This document shows positions 1 to 8,162 of a stretch of 18,556 bases of DNA, one piece after another (position 1 is the stretch's first letter; every line of letters starts with the position of its first letter). The notes under the pieces were generated by a model. It worked only from the letters and a program-made list of their open reading frames with translations, had not been told where the DNA came from and made no database searches. The DNA lies in contig DASYXT010000130.1 of NCBI GenBank assembly GCA_035934555.1, forward strand, positions 1 through 18,556. Direction: 5' to 3'. The stretch is from DASYXT01 sp035934555. GTDB lineage: Bacteria; Verrucomicrobiota; Verrucomicrobiia; Limisphaerales; UBA8199. The position numbers were made by a program, and so were the translations under genes.

Positions 1-74
1 TGTGGGGGCATAAGGCTGGCGTGGGTAAAATGGCTGAATGAGTTACAGACGCGGAGTGGGGGCGATGAATTTGT

Positions 75-114
75 ACTCCGAATAACTCCCTATAACTCCG
101 CATAGCTCCGAATC
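75..114. repeat. Four-copy 10-bp tandem repeat
   Basis: Four adjacent decamers read ACTCCGAATA, ACTCCCTATA, ACTCCGCATA and GCTCCGAATC, with consensus ACTCCGnATA and no indels. The copies differ from the consensus at one or two positions each, so it is an ageing short tandem repeat. It lies in non-coding DNA about 650 bases upstream of the giant GH9 gene. No function is evident. Confidence 0.75.
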
Positions 115-248
115 GGGGGCATTGCGGTCGGGTGGGAGCGGCGGAGGCGAGATGGGCAAGAGGCGAGCCTGGGTGCTGCCCGCCGGGAATGAGTTCGCGA
201 TTTTGTTTGGGTTCATGAGGGGGTACTTCTCTTTGGCATACTTGTGGC

Positions 249-302
249 GGGTGGCGGTCAGAACCGAGAGTTTTTCTGTTGCCGGGGCACTTACCGCCAC
301 CC
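249..302. repeat. Inverted repeat, 10-bp perfect arms
   Basis: GGGTGGCGGT at 249-258 is exactly complementary to ACCGCCACCC at 293-302, with a 34-base loop. The loop is long for a terminator and no T-tract follows, so this is either a structured RNA element, a degenerate palindromic repeat, or chance in a G-rich region. Confidence 0.4.
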
Positions 303-577
303 TGCGCTTGAGGTCAACTATAAAGCTTGACCTGTGCCAAGAGGTGGAAAGGCGGAATGAAGAGTGTGGAACGTGAAGGGAATGAAGGAAATGGGTTAGT
401 TCGGCACGGGGAATGCTGAAAGTGAGATGGGTGCGGTGTATCGAAGTGGGACGGGGGGTGTCCAGGAACTGGGCGCTTGGGGCAGGCGGGGTGGAGGGAG
501 CGGGCGAGATGCGGCTATCGGGGTAGAGCCTGAAGGGAGCAAAAGGGATCGAAGTATAGGCTTGACCCGTTTTTTCT

Positions 578-593
578 TGGGGTAACGACCCCA
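578..593. repeat. Compact hairpin TGGGGT-AACG-ACCCCA
   Basis: A perfect 6-bp stem (578-583 with 588-593) closes a 4-base AACG loop. A T-run lies upstream (570-575) on the plus strand rather than downstream, so it does not fit a plus-strand intrinsic terminator. It lies about 170 bases before the giant gene and could be a regulatory hairpin or a dispersed repeat remnant. Confidence 0.4.
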
Positions 594-636
594 TATCTTA
601 TGTTGCATAATTCTGATAGAAGCATTGCGAATGAGT

Positions 637-685
637 GAACCGGGGCGCCAGATGTGGGTCGCGCTCGCTTGGGAGGTCCCGGTTC
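637..685. repeat. Inverted repeat GAACCGGG / CCCGGTTC
   Basis: Perfect 8-bp arms at 637-644 and 678-685 are separated by 33 bases. They lie 77 to 125 bases upstream of the chosen start of the GH9 giant, in the stretch that would form its 5' untranslated region. The role is unknown; an RNA structure or operator is possible but not shown. Confidence 0.35.
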
Positions 686-761
686 GGCCGAGGCTGTAAA
701 CCATCGCCAGTTCCGTGTGCGCCGGGAATGGTTGAGCAACGTCAAGCGACTTATTGTGTCT

Positions 762-3700
762 ATGAACCCTTCTTATCTGGGCCTTGCCCCCGTTCCGGCG
801 CTTGCCTTCGTCCTGGGTCTCTCCCTGTCGAGCTCCGGCCAAACCGGGCCGAATATTTCCGCCTACCAGGTGACCGAAGCCGGCCCCCATCACCGCGTCT
901 GGCAGCGCGTCGAGTACGAGACCAGCGCCACAGGCCAGCAGGTCCCACACCTCCACAGCTACCGGGAGCTTGGAACCGGGCTCAACTACTGGGATACCAA
1001 CGCCAACACCTGGGCGGCTTCGCAGGAGCGGATCGTCCCTACTGCCGAGGGAGCAGCGGCCCTTCAGGGTCAGCATAAGATTTTTTTCCCGTACAATCTT
1101 AACCAGGGCGTGATCGAGATGATCACGCCGGAGGGCCAGCACCTCCTTAGCCAGCCGTTGGCCATCGCTTACTCCAGCGGGACGAACACTGTCATCATTG
1201 CCGAGCTGCGCGATTGTGCCGGCGAGATCGTCGGCTCAAACCGCGTCGCGTATTCCGAAGCATTTAGCGGGCTGAAGGCAACCCTGGTTTACACCTATGA
1301 GAAAGCGAAATTCTCCCAGGATATTGTGATTCAGCAGCAACCTCAGCCGCCGGAGGCTTACGGCCTGGATTCCAGCACCACCCGCCTCCAGGTGCTGACG
1401 GAGTTCTTCGCCCCGCCCGAACCCAGCGTGACCACCACCAGGCTGGCAACGCCATTCGGCGAGGCGGAGGACGACGACGTCGGTTTCGGCGTCATGACAC
1501 TGGCTCGCGGCCGCGCGATGATGCTGGGAACCAACGCGCCCGCTGCCGATGTGAACAAGCGCTGGCTGCGCGTTAACCAGCGCCGTTTCCTGCTCGAGGA
1601 AATTCCCGTGCCGCAGATCGCCGATCAGCTATCCCAATTACCGCTGGCATCGAACAAGGCCATTTCCAAAGACCGGCTCCTGGCGTCGCAAAACGGGTTA
1701 CCGGCACCCCATGAGTCCCAGGCGGCTCGCCGTCGCCCACTTGAGCTCGCAAAACAGTCCACTCCCAAAGAGGGCCTCTATTGGGATTATACGACAATCA
1801 ACACCAGCCAGACTGACGAACATTTCAAAGGAGATCAGACCTATTCGATCACGGCGAACGTGTATCTCTATGGTAACACGGTTGTCGAGGGCAACGCCGT
1901 GCTTAAATTCGCGCCAAACACCTCTATCACAATTGCCTACCCGGCGACCATTCAGATGCTCACAACGAATTTTCGCCCGGTCGTGTGCACGGCTCAGGAT
2001 GACCAGAGTTGCGGCGAATTTATCAATGGCTCAAGGGGCACCCCTTCGGGCTATTACGCCAACCCCGCCATCTCGCTGGTGGGAGCCAATAACGGCCAGA
2101 CCACATTTGACCTCCATAATTTTCGCATCTCCTACGCCAACACGGCCATTAAGGCCCAGGGAGTCTCTGTCGCCGTTTACCTGCGCGACGGCCAGATGGT
2201 GAACTGCGGCACGGGCGTATCCACCCCAGGCCAGGCGCAAATCTATGCGCAAAATGTCCTTTTTTCGAAATTCGCCACCGCGTTTAACGGCACTTCGGCC
2301 AGCTTTGGCGCCCAAAATTGCACGTTTGACGGCATCCCCATAAACCCACCGAACAATTATAACCCCTCCTTCCTGTTGCAAGGCAACATGACCTCCGCCC
2401 TGCTAACAGTGACCAACTGCGTGATCGCCAACGTCACCGTGTTTGCGCCACTCCCAAGCCGGGTTAGCGGCGATTACAATGGCTTCGCCAGCAACGGCCA
2501 GCAACCTTTCGGGGCACATCACTGGTCATCCTCGAGCCCCTTTCAAATCATCGGCGGTGGGAACTATTACCTCAACCCCGCGTCAGGGTTCCAGGGAGTT
2601 GGCACTACTACAATTGAGGCCAGCCTTCTGCAAGACCTTCGCCAAAGGACCACCGATCCGCCCATTCTATACCAGAACGCGGCAATACCGCTCTCACTTG
2701 CTCCGCAGGCTCGCCGTGACGCCGCCATAACGGCGGTCGATCTTGGCTATCATTACTGCCCTCTTGATTTCGCGTTTGGCGGCTGTTCGGCTTACGCCAA
2801 CGTGACGGTCGCGGCGGGTACCGCCCTCGGCTGGTTCCGCACATCATCTGGCTGGCAGTATGCCGGCTTTGGCATCAATGCGTCTGACGGCATCATCCTC
2901 ACGTTTAACGGCACACAGGTTGCGCCCGATTACTGGGTAAGGCTGAACACCGTGCAGGAAAAAGATAGTACGGGTGGCTACGGGCCCGGCGGGATCGAAG
3001 GCAGGGCACCTACACTGGCTTCGGCGCCCGAAGTACGTGCCCGCTTTCTGCGGGCATCCATGCTCGCCTCGGATGCCAATCATTTCAGAGACGACTTTGG
3101 CTACCTGACTGTCCGGGCCACCGACTGCGAGTTCTACGGCGGGGGCATCGGTGGGTACATCTCCTCCGAGTACCATACCAACTGCCTGTACGACCGCTGC
3201 AGCGTCTGGATTGAAGGGGGCCAGACCGATACGGCCTATCGTTTCAGGAATTGCACCTGGCATGGCGGCAACCTATCCGTTCACCGAACCGCCAATCCCA
3301 CTCCTGTGAGTGTGCGCGACTGCACCTTTGACGGCGATTGCGACGCGGGCGCCGCCAGCACTTTCCCCTATTACGACCAGTACAGCGCCAATCCGGCACT
3401 GAGCGACTACGATTACAACGGTTTCGTAAACTGCGCCGCGCTTCTGGTCCCCCCAAGCGGGACGCGCCATGACCAGATAATCACCGGGCCATTTTCCTGG
3501 ATAACCGGACCCCTCGGAGCTTACTACGTTCCGAATACTTGCGCGTTGATCAATAACGGGGACGTCACACCCGATGTGCCCGGACTTCTCGACTTCACCA
3601 GCCGCCAGGACCTCGCACCGGAAAGGGAGGGCGGAACGCACAACGTCACTATCGGCTACCATTACGTCGCGACGGACAGCAGTGGCGTCGCCTTGGATTC

Positions 3701-6700
3701 AAACAGCGACGGGATTCCGAACTGGTGGGCGGACATGTTCGGCCTTGACAGCAACCCCCTGGGGGGTGCCAACGGCGATCCAGACGGTTCGGGGCTGAGC
3801 AATCTCGAGGAGTACCAACTCGGCATGAACCCACTCCAGCTAGACGGAGGAGCGAACCCGCTCGGTGTACCGACAAACGGAGCAGCCTACCTGAGGGTCA
3901 TTTCTTCCACCCTTCTGGAGCTCGTTCTAGTGGCCGCCGATGGGACCTGGACCAGCTTCGAGAGTACGCCTCCCACCGCAGATAAATTCCAGGTGACCGC
4001 CAATGGTATGGGTAACAGTGTCACACAGGTAAGTTTTAAACGGCGCCCGCTGTATAGTTCATATCCCCCACCCCAGGGCGATATTCGTTACGAGAATACA
4101 CTTTACCTAACAATGCAAACCGCCATTCCAGACAATTCCGTGGTCCAAGTGAACAATACGGCTTCGCTTTGGCCAACATACCTCACGTTCGCGACACTGA
4201 AGGACCCAATCCGCTATGGCCCGGCGATTCACGTCAACCAGGAGGGCTACCTCACCGGTGCATACTCACGGAGGGCCCAGGTGGGATATTACTTAGGGCA
4301 CGAGGGTGAGATGCTCGGCCTGGCCAATCTTGGATTTGATCTGATCGATGCCCTCACCGGGCAGTCGGTTTACCGAAGCGCGTTGAGTTCTAGCGCGCGG
4401 CCCGATACCGGTTGGTCCACCTCGGAAGCCCAGTACCAGAACGTCTTTGAAGCCGACTTCAGCAGTTATGGTGTGCCGGGTCAGTACCGCCTCCGTGTCG
4501 ACGGGCTCGGTGCTTCCCTTCCGTTTCTGATCGATGGCAACCTCTTCATGAAGTTCGCCAGGACCTATGCCCTGGGTCTCTATCATCAGCGATGCGGTGG
4601 TGACGGCACCACCGCCCCTGAGCGCGGGAACCAACTCCCTTTCACCCGATTCCAACACGCCCCATGCCATACCGCGCCGGCCGCGGTGCCAGATGTGGCT
4701 TCCCAGTTCCCAACAGCGGAGTCAATAAGCTTCATTGAATCGACGTTGCTGGGGTACAGCGGGGCTTACGATGTCCAACTACTCCCCACCATTAGCACCG
4801 CCGCCACTGACATGCCCGCTGCCGGAACCCTTCTCATCAGCATCGGGAGATACGTGGCAAATAATCACGATGGCCGGCCAGCAGGCACCTTGTATTTTAG
4901 GGTTTTTGACGGCGTTATTAACCCGGCAACGGGAAGCGGCGGTCTGCGCGTCGATGCCCCAGAATCCAGCTTCTCCTCCACTAAAATCGCAAGCTTACAT
5001 AATTACCTTAACGGCCAAGGGGTGTGGACTGCTGGACACGTGCTCACCGGAGACGAGAAGCGAACCATTGCTGACGACCCGAACGACAGTTTCGCCTCCT
5101 CGTTTGGCGTTCGCGCGATTGTCTCGCCAGATGGGATGCCCTTTCCAGATGGGTCTTCTTCTGGTGATAATCCACCCCAAATCGCACCGAGAATGCGGAC
5201 CATCAGCAGCGTTCTGCCCTCCTTCGCATTTCAGCGGCCAGCCCGTACGACCATAGACGTATCCAAGGGCCACCACGATGCGGGCGACTACAGCAAGTAT
5301 ACAATCAATTCCCCGCTGCTGATCCATACTCTCATATTTGCTGCCGATAATTTTCCTGGTGTCGCCAATCTCGACAACCTCGGCATCCCGGAAAGCGGTG
5401 ATGGAGTCGGAGACGTGCTCCAACTAGCCAAATGGGAAGCAGATTTCCTCCTCAAACTGCAGGACACGGATGGTGGGTTCTACTTCCTGGTATATCCGCA
5501 GACACGGGAGTACGAGCTCGACGTGCTGCCGGACCATGGAGATTCCCAGGTTGTATTCCCAAAAACAACTTCTGCCACCGCGTGCGCGATCGCGGCCCTG
5601 GCCGAGATCGGATCGTCGAGGACCTTCTGCAACAAGTACGGTTACGACTACACTGACTGGACGGGGGCGCGTAATCCATACCTCAAACCAGCCCTCCAAG
5701 GCTGGAATTACCTCGCAAACATAATCGGCGCCAACGATCAAAATAAAGCTCAAGCATACCAAAAAATAACGTCTTACGGGGATGACTTCACCCACGATGA
5801 CGAGTTGGCGTGGGCCGCGGCAGCCATGTTCGCCGCAACGGGAAACAATACATACTATCAGAGGCTGACAAACTGGTACCCTTATCCTGACGACGTGGTG
5901 AATAAGTACGTCGTCCATTGCTGGTTGAGGGCGTACAACCCGGCCACGATCCCAACAACCGGGAACTTAGCCGTTTGGGTTGACTATCATCCCGATACAA
6001 GCGATGTGAACAATACTGCGGGCCCCATGTACATCAGGGTTTTTGACGCAAACGGCAACATGTTTAATCGGGACGACTTGCCCCCCCCTCTTACGCGCGA
6101 CGGCTATCAAATATATGAGGCGCGGGACAAATTGGCCGCATTCAAGCGGTTCCTCAACAACTGGGCCGTCACCCACACAACCGGTTGCGACGATCCATAC
6201 ATGCTCGATCAAATCTATCCGCTAGTCGGCTTGTGCCATCCAACCTGGCGGGATGGCTGGCGGCACATGTACTCCGGATACGGTTGTGCAAACCGGGACA
6301 TTGCCTTTGCCGTGCATTCGCAACGACTCACCGAAGCTACCGACTTTAGCCCGACCCAACACCCAGAACGGGTGGCTTACCGCGCGATGTCCATCGCGGA
6401 GGTTCGTGCGGCAGCCGACAACGAGGTGACCTGGTCGCAAAATAACGCATACCGTGTCAGCCTCCCCGAGGCTGCCAAGGGGATATACAGCATCGGGTGG
6501 TATTTCCCCAGTGATTGGGCCTTCGATCTGGCTGTTGCCAGCCAACTCAGCAACCCAAGCCCGGATTACTTGTCCACCCTCACCGAAAACTTCAGCTACG
6601 AAGCCGGACGCAACCCGAACAACGTCAGCAGGATCACCGGCACCGGCTGGAAACGGCAGCGCCAAATTGTCAGCCAGTACTCCCAAAACAATCCGCTCGC

Positions 6701-8162
6701 GGTGCTGCCGCCAACCGGAATACCGCTCGGGAGCATGGCCGACTCGGTTGTCGGTCTCCTGTACGCCCTGCAGGACGAGTACTATCCCAAAGCCTTTGCT
6801 GGACCCGGGACCCAAAACACATCGTACGGGTTGTACGATCGCTGGGGAGATTTCTTTAACCTTGAAACTGAGTTTGTCTCATTTGAGACGGCCCGCGCAC
6901 TCTGCGGGGCGGCGCTGCTTACGGCGAACTCGCCAGCAGCTAGCCAGGCGTGGTCTTCGTCGCAGGCGTCCATCCTGCCGGCGGGCGGCTACATTCCAAT
7001 CAACACCCCTGTCGCAGCGCGTTTGAACACTTCTCTCACGCCGCAGGAATACTCACAAGCACAAGTTCTGTGGGACATGCCGGGTCATCAGCCCGCGTTC
7101 GGAAATTCGTTAACGTTTACGCCGAAGCTCCTTGGCGACAACTACTCCTTGCAAGCGGAGGCACTCCTGCCGGACGGCCGGCGCGTCTTCGGAGCCAACA
7201 TTTATGCGGCGTATGACCCTATCCGCGGCTGTAGAGAATTCGACCCGCCGACCGACTCGAGCATCATTGCGCTTTACCATTTTAATTCATTCTACGGTTC
7301 GACAGTCGCACCGCAGCAGCCTAACTTCGGCACCAGCCCAAATAATTTCGTCAGCTTCACCGGTCTGACCGTGGGCGAAAGCTACATCTTCGCCTTCGGT
7401 CCCAACTGCACCAAGTTTGTGTGCGGCACCACGGGCGTACCCGTACCCGCCACTGCGGGCTTCACCATCAACTTTATCGCCGAGGCCACCACCGCCCAGG
7501 TCTGGGGAACTCCAGGCGCGCTGTACGACGGCGCGCTTAACGAGTACCTGTTCCAGGACTCCAGCTACGGTAGCACGCATTATCACCTCAACATCTATGG
7601 TCATACCTCCCTGGCTGACAACGCAGCCTGGATGAGGAGCCCGAGCGGAAAAGTTGTCCGGTTCCATGATGCCGGGGACTACGTCACTGTTCCGATCCCC
7701 GCAAACGTGATACTGCCCGGCGACGGTCCCGCGCCTCAGCACCCCGTCACCATCGAAGCCCGAATTTTCCCTCGCGCCTTCAAGTCGGACGGGCAATCCA
7801 TCATATCGCTCAGGCAGGACTACAACGCGCAATGGGTCCTCTATTACGACACTCTGGCAAACCCGCCCGCACTGCGAGTATTTGCCAATCAAGCCGTTGC
7901 AGTGGACGCACCGATCACCACTCAGTATCTTACGCCCAACACTTGGCACTCACTCAGGATTACTTTCGACGCATACAATGATAACACTACCGGGATCACC
8001 ACGGTTTATATCGATGACGCCCCCCCAGTGAGCATCAGCACGGCGCTCTCCAATCCCGCGTACGGCGGTGTGCAGCCGTGGATCTTGCATATTGGGGATT
8101 TCGACGGGGACATCGATGAGCTGCGCATTAGCAACGTCGTGCAACCAGAGTTTTGCCAATGA
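762..8162 (+). CDS. Giant secreted multidomain protein with divergent GH9 glycoside hydrolase domain
   Basis: About 2466 residues, probably exported. Approximate order: hydrophobic signal segment (8-26); a module of unknown function (30-335); Asn/Cys/Gly-rich right-handed beta-helix (336-966); Asp-rich TSP3-like calcium segment containing DSNSDGIPN and NGDPDGSGLSN (971-1033); CelD_N Ig-like domain starting HVNQEGYL (about 1152-1260); GH9 catalytic region (1262-2050); an Ig-like segment (2073-2151); LamG/concanavalin-like domain (2152-2466). GH9 evidence is the RCG motif (about 1277), KGHHDAGDYSKY with candidate Asp 1506 and Asp 1509, IPESGDGVGD, and a late NLETEFV with candidate acid Glu 2037. 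The C-terminal GRNPNN...ITGTGW stretch is recognisable but lacks the usual PHHR residues, and large insertions flank DAGDY. It presumably binds or cleaves a beta-glucan; the substrate is not readable. The start is uncertain: ATG 762 gives a signal peptide without basic residues, while TTG 732 or GTG 756 would lengthen it. The frame stays open back to 654. Confidence 0.8.
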   Translation: MNPSYLGLAPVPALAFVLGLSLSSSGQTGPNISAYQVTEAGPHHRVWQRVEYETSATGQQVPHLHSYRELGTGLNYWDTNANTWAASQERIVPTAEGAAALQGQHKIFFPYNLNQGVIEMITPEGQHLLSQPLAIAYSSGTNTVIIAELRDCAGEIVGSNRVAYSEAFSGLKATLVYTYEKAKFSQDIVIQQQPQPPEAYGLDSSTTRLQVLTEFFAPPEPSVTTTRLATPFGEAEDDDVGFGVMTLARGRAMMLGTNAPAADVNKRWLRVNQRRFLLEEIPVPQIADQLSQLPLASNKAISKDRLLASQNGLPAPHESQAARRRPLELAKQSTPKEGLYWDYTTINTSQTDEHFKGDQTYSITANVYLYGNTVVEGNAVLKFAPNTSITIAYPATIQMLTTNFRPVVCTAQDDQSCGEFINGSRGTPSGYYANPAISLVGANNGQTTFDLHNFRISYANTAIKAQGVSVAVYLRDGQMVNCGTGVSTPGQAQIYAQNVLFSKFATAFNGTSASFGAQNCTFDGIPINPPNNYNPSFLLQGNMTSALLTVTNCVIANVTVFAPLPSRVSGDYNGFASNGQQPFGAHHWSSSSPFQIIGGGNYYLNPASGFQGVGTTTIEASLLQDLRQRTTDPPILYQNAAIPLSLAPQARRDAAITAVDLGYHYCPLDFAFGGCSAYANVTVAAGTALGWFRTSSGWQYAGFGINASDGIILTFNGTQVAPDYWVRLNTVQEKDSTGGYGPGGIEGRAPTLASAPEVRARFLRASMLASDANHFRDDFGYLTVRATDCEFYGGGIGGYISSEYHTNCLYDRCSVWIEGGQTDTAYRFRNCTWHGGNLSVHRTANPTPVSVRDCTFDGDCDAGAASTFPYYDQYSANPALSDYDYNGFVNCAALLVPPSGTRHDQIITGPFSWITGPLGAYYVPNTCALINNGDVTPDVPGLLDFTSRQDLAPEREGGTHNVTIGYHYVATDSSGVALDSNSDGIPNWWADMFGLDSNPLGGANGDPDGSGLSNLEEYQLGMNPLQLDGGANPLGVPTNGAAYLRVISSTLLELVLVAADGTWTSFESTPPTADKFQVTANGMGNSVTQVSFKRRPLYSSYPPPQGDIRYENTLYLTMQTAIPDNSVVQVNNTASLWPTYLTFATLKDPIRYGPAIHVNQEGYLTGAYSRRAQVGYYLGHEGEMLGLANLGFDLIDALTGQSVYRSALSSSARPDTGWSTSEAQYQNVFEADFSSYGVPGQYRLRVDGLGASLPFLIDGNLFMKFARTYALGLYHQRCGGDGTTAPERGNQLPFTRFQHAPCHTAPAAVPDVASQFPTAESISFIESTLLGYSGAYDVQLLPTISTAATDMPAAGTLLISIGRYVANNHDGRPAGTLYFRVFDGVINPATGSGGLRVDAPESSFSSTKIASLHNYLNGQGVWTAGHVLTGDEKRTIADDPNDSFASSFGVRAIVSPDGMPFPDGSSSGDNPPQIAPRMRTISSVLPSFAFQRPARTTIDVSKGHHDAGDYSKYTINSPLLIHTLIFAADNFPGVANLDNLGIPESGDGVGDVLQLAKWEADFLLKLQDTDGGFYFLVYPQTREYELDVLPDHGDSQVVFPKTTSATACAIAALAEIGSSRTFCNKYGYDYTDWTGARNPYLKPALQGWNYLANIIGANDQNKAQAYQKITSYGDDFTHDDELAWAAAAMFAATGNNTYYQRLTNWYPYPDDVVNKYVVHCWLRAYNPATIPTTGNLAVWVDYHPDTSDVNNTAGPMYIRVFDANGNMFNRDDLPPPLTRDGYQIYEARDKLAAFKRFLNNWAVTHTTGCDDPYMLDQIYPLVGLCHPTWRDGWRHMYSGYGCANRDIAFAVHSQRLTEATDFSPTQHPERVAYRAMSIAEVRAAADNEVTWSQNNAYRVSLPEAAKGIYSIGWYFPSDWAFDLAVASQLSNPSPDYLSTLTENFSYEAGRNPNNVSRITGTGWKRQRQIVSQYSQNNPLAVLPPTGIPLGSMADSVVGLLYALQDEYYPKAFAGPGTQNTSYGLYDRWGDFFNLETEFVSFETARALCGAALLTANSPAASQAWSSSQASILPAGGYIPINTPVAARLNTSLTPQEYSQAQVLWDMPGHQPAFGNSLTFTPKLLGDNYSLQAEALLPDGRRVFGANIYAAYDPIRGCREFDPPTDSSIIALYHFNSFYGSTVAPQQPNFGTSPNNFVSFTGLTVGESYIFAFGPNCTKFVCGTTGVPVPATAGFTINFIAEATTAQVWGTPGALYDGALNEYLFQDSSYGSTHYHLNIYGHTSLADNAAWMRSPSGKVVRFHDAGDYVTVPIPANVILPGDGPAPQHPVTIEARIFPRAFKSDGQSIISLRQDYNAQWVLYYDTLANPPALRVFANQAVAVDAPITTQYLTPNTWHSLRITFDAYNDNTTGITTVYIDDAPPVSISTALSNPAYGGVQPWILHIGDFDGDIDELRISNVVQPEFCQ

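Larger units (their letters stand above)
1..761. other. Non-coding leader region with short repeats
   Basis: No convincing gene was found in these 761 bases. The open frames on both strands are compositionally biased (proline/serine-rich on the minus strand, from a G-rich plus strand), have no recognisable domain and largely overlap each other. The segment holds a 10-bp tandem repeat (75-114) and inverted repeats at 249-302, 578-593 and 637-685, each listed separately. It must contain the promoter of the giant gene that follows, but no sigma70-like pair is clear enough to call. It looks like intergenic sequence built partly from dispersed repeats. Confidence 0.6.

Noticed and set aside
43..594. 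183-residue minus-strand open frame in the leader, ending in the tandem repeat
   Set aside because: It is proline/serine-rich and reads the complement of G-rich repeat-bearing DNA. It has no domain, signal peptide or homologue I recognise, so it is treated as non-coding.
396..1142. 248-residue minus-strand open frame
   Set aside because: It overlaps the start of the GH9 giant on the opposite strand; its composition is arginine/proline-rich with no motif. It is a shadow frame.
7287..7949. 220-residue minus-strand open frame
   Set aside because: It is antisense to the LamG-encoding end of the giant gene and has no signature of its own.
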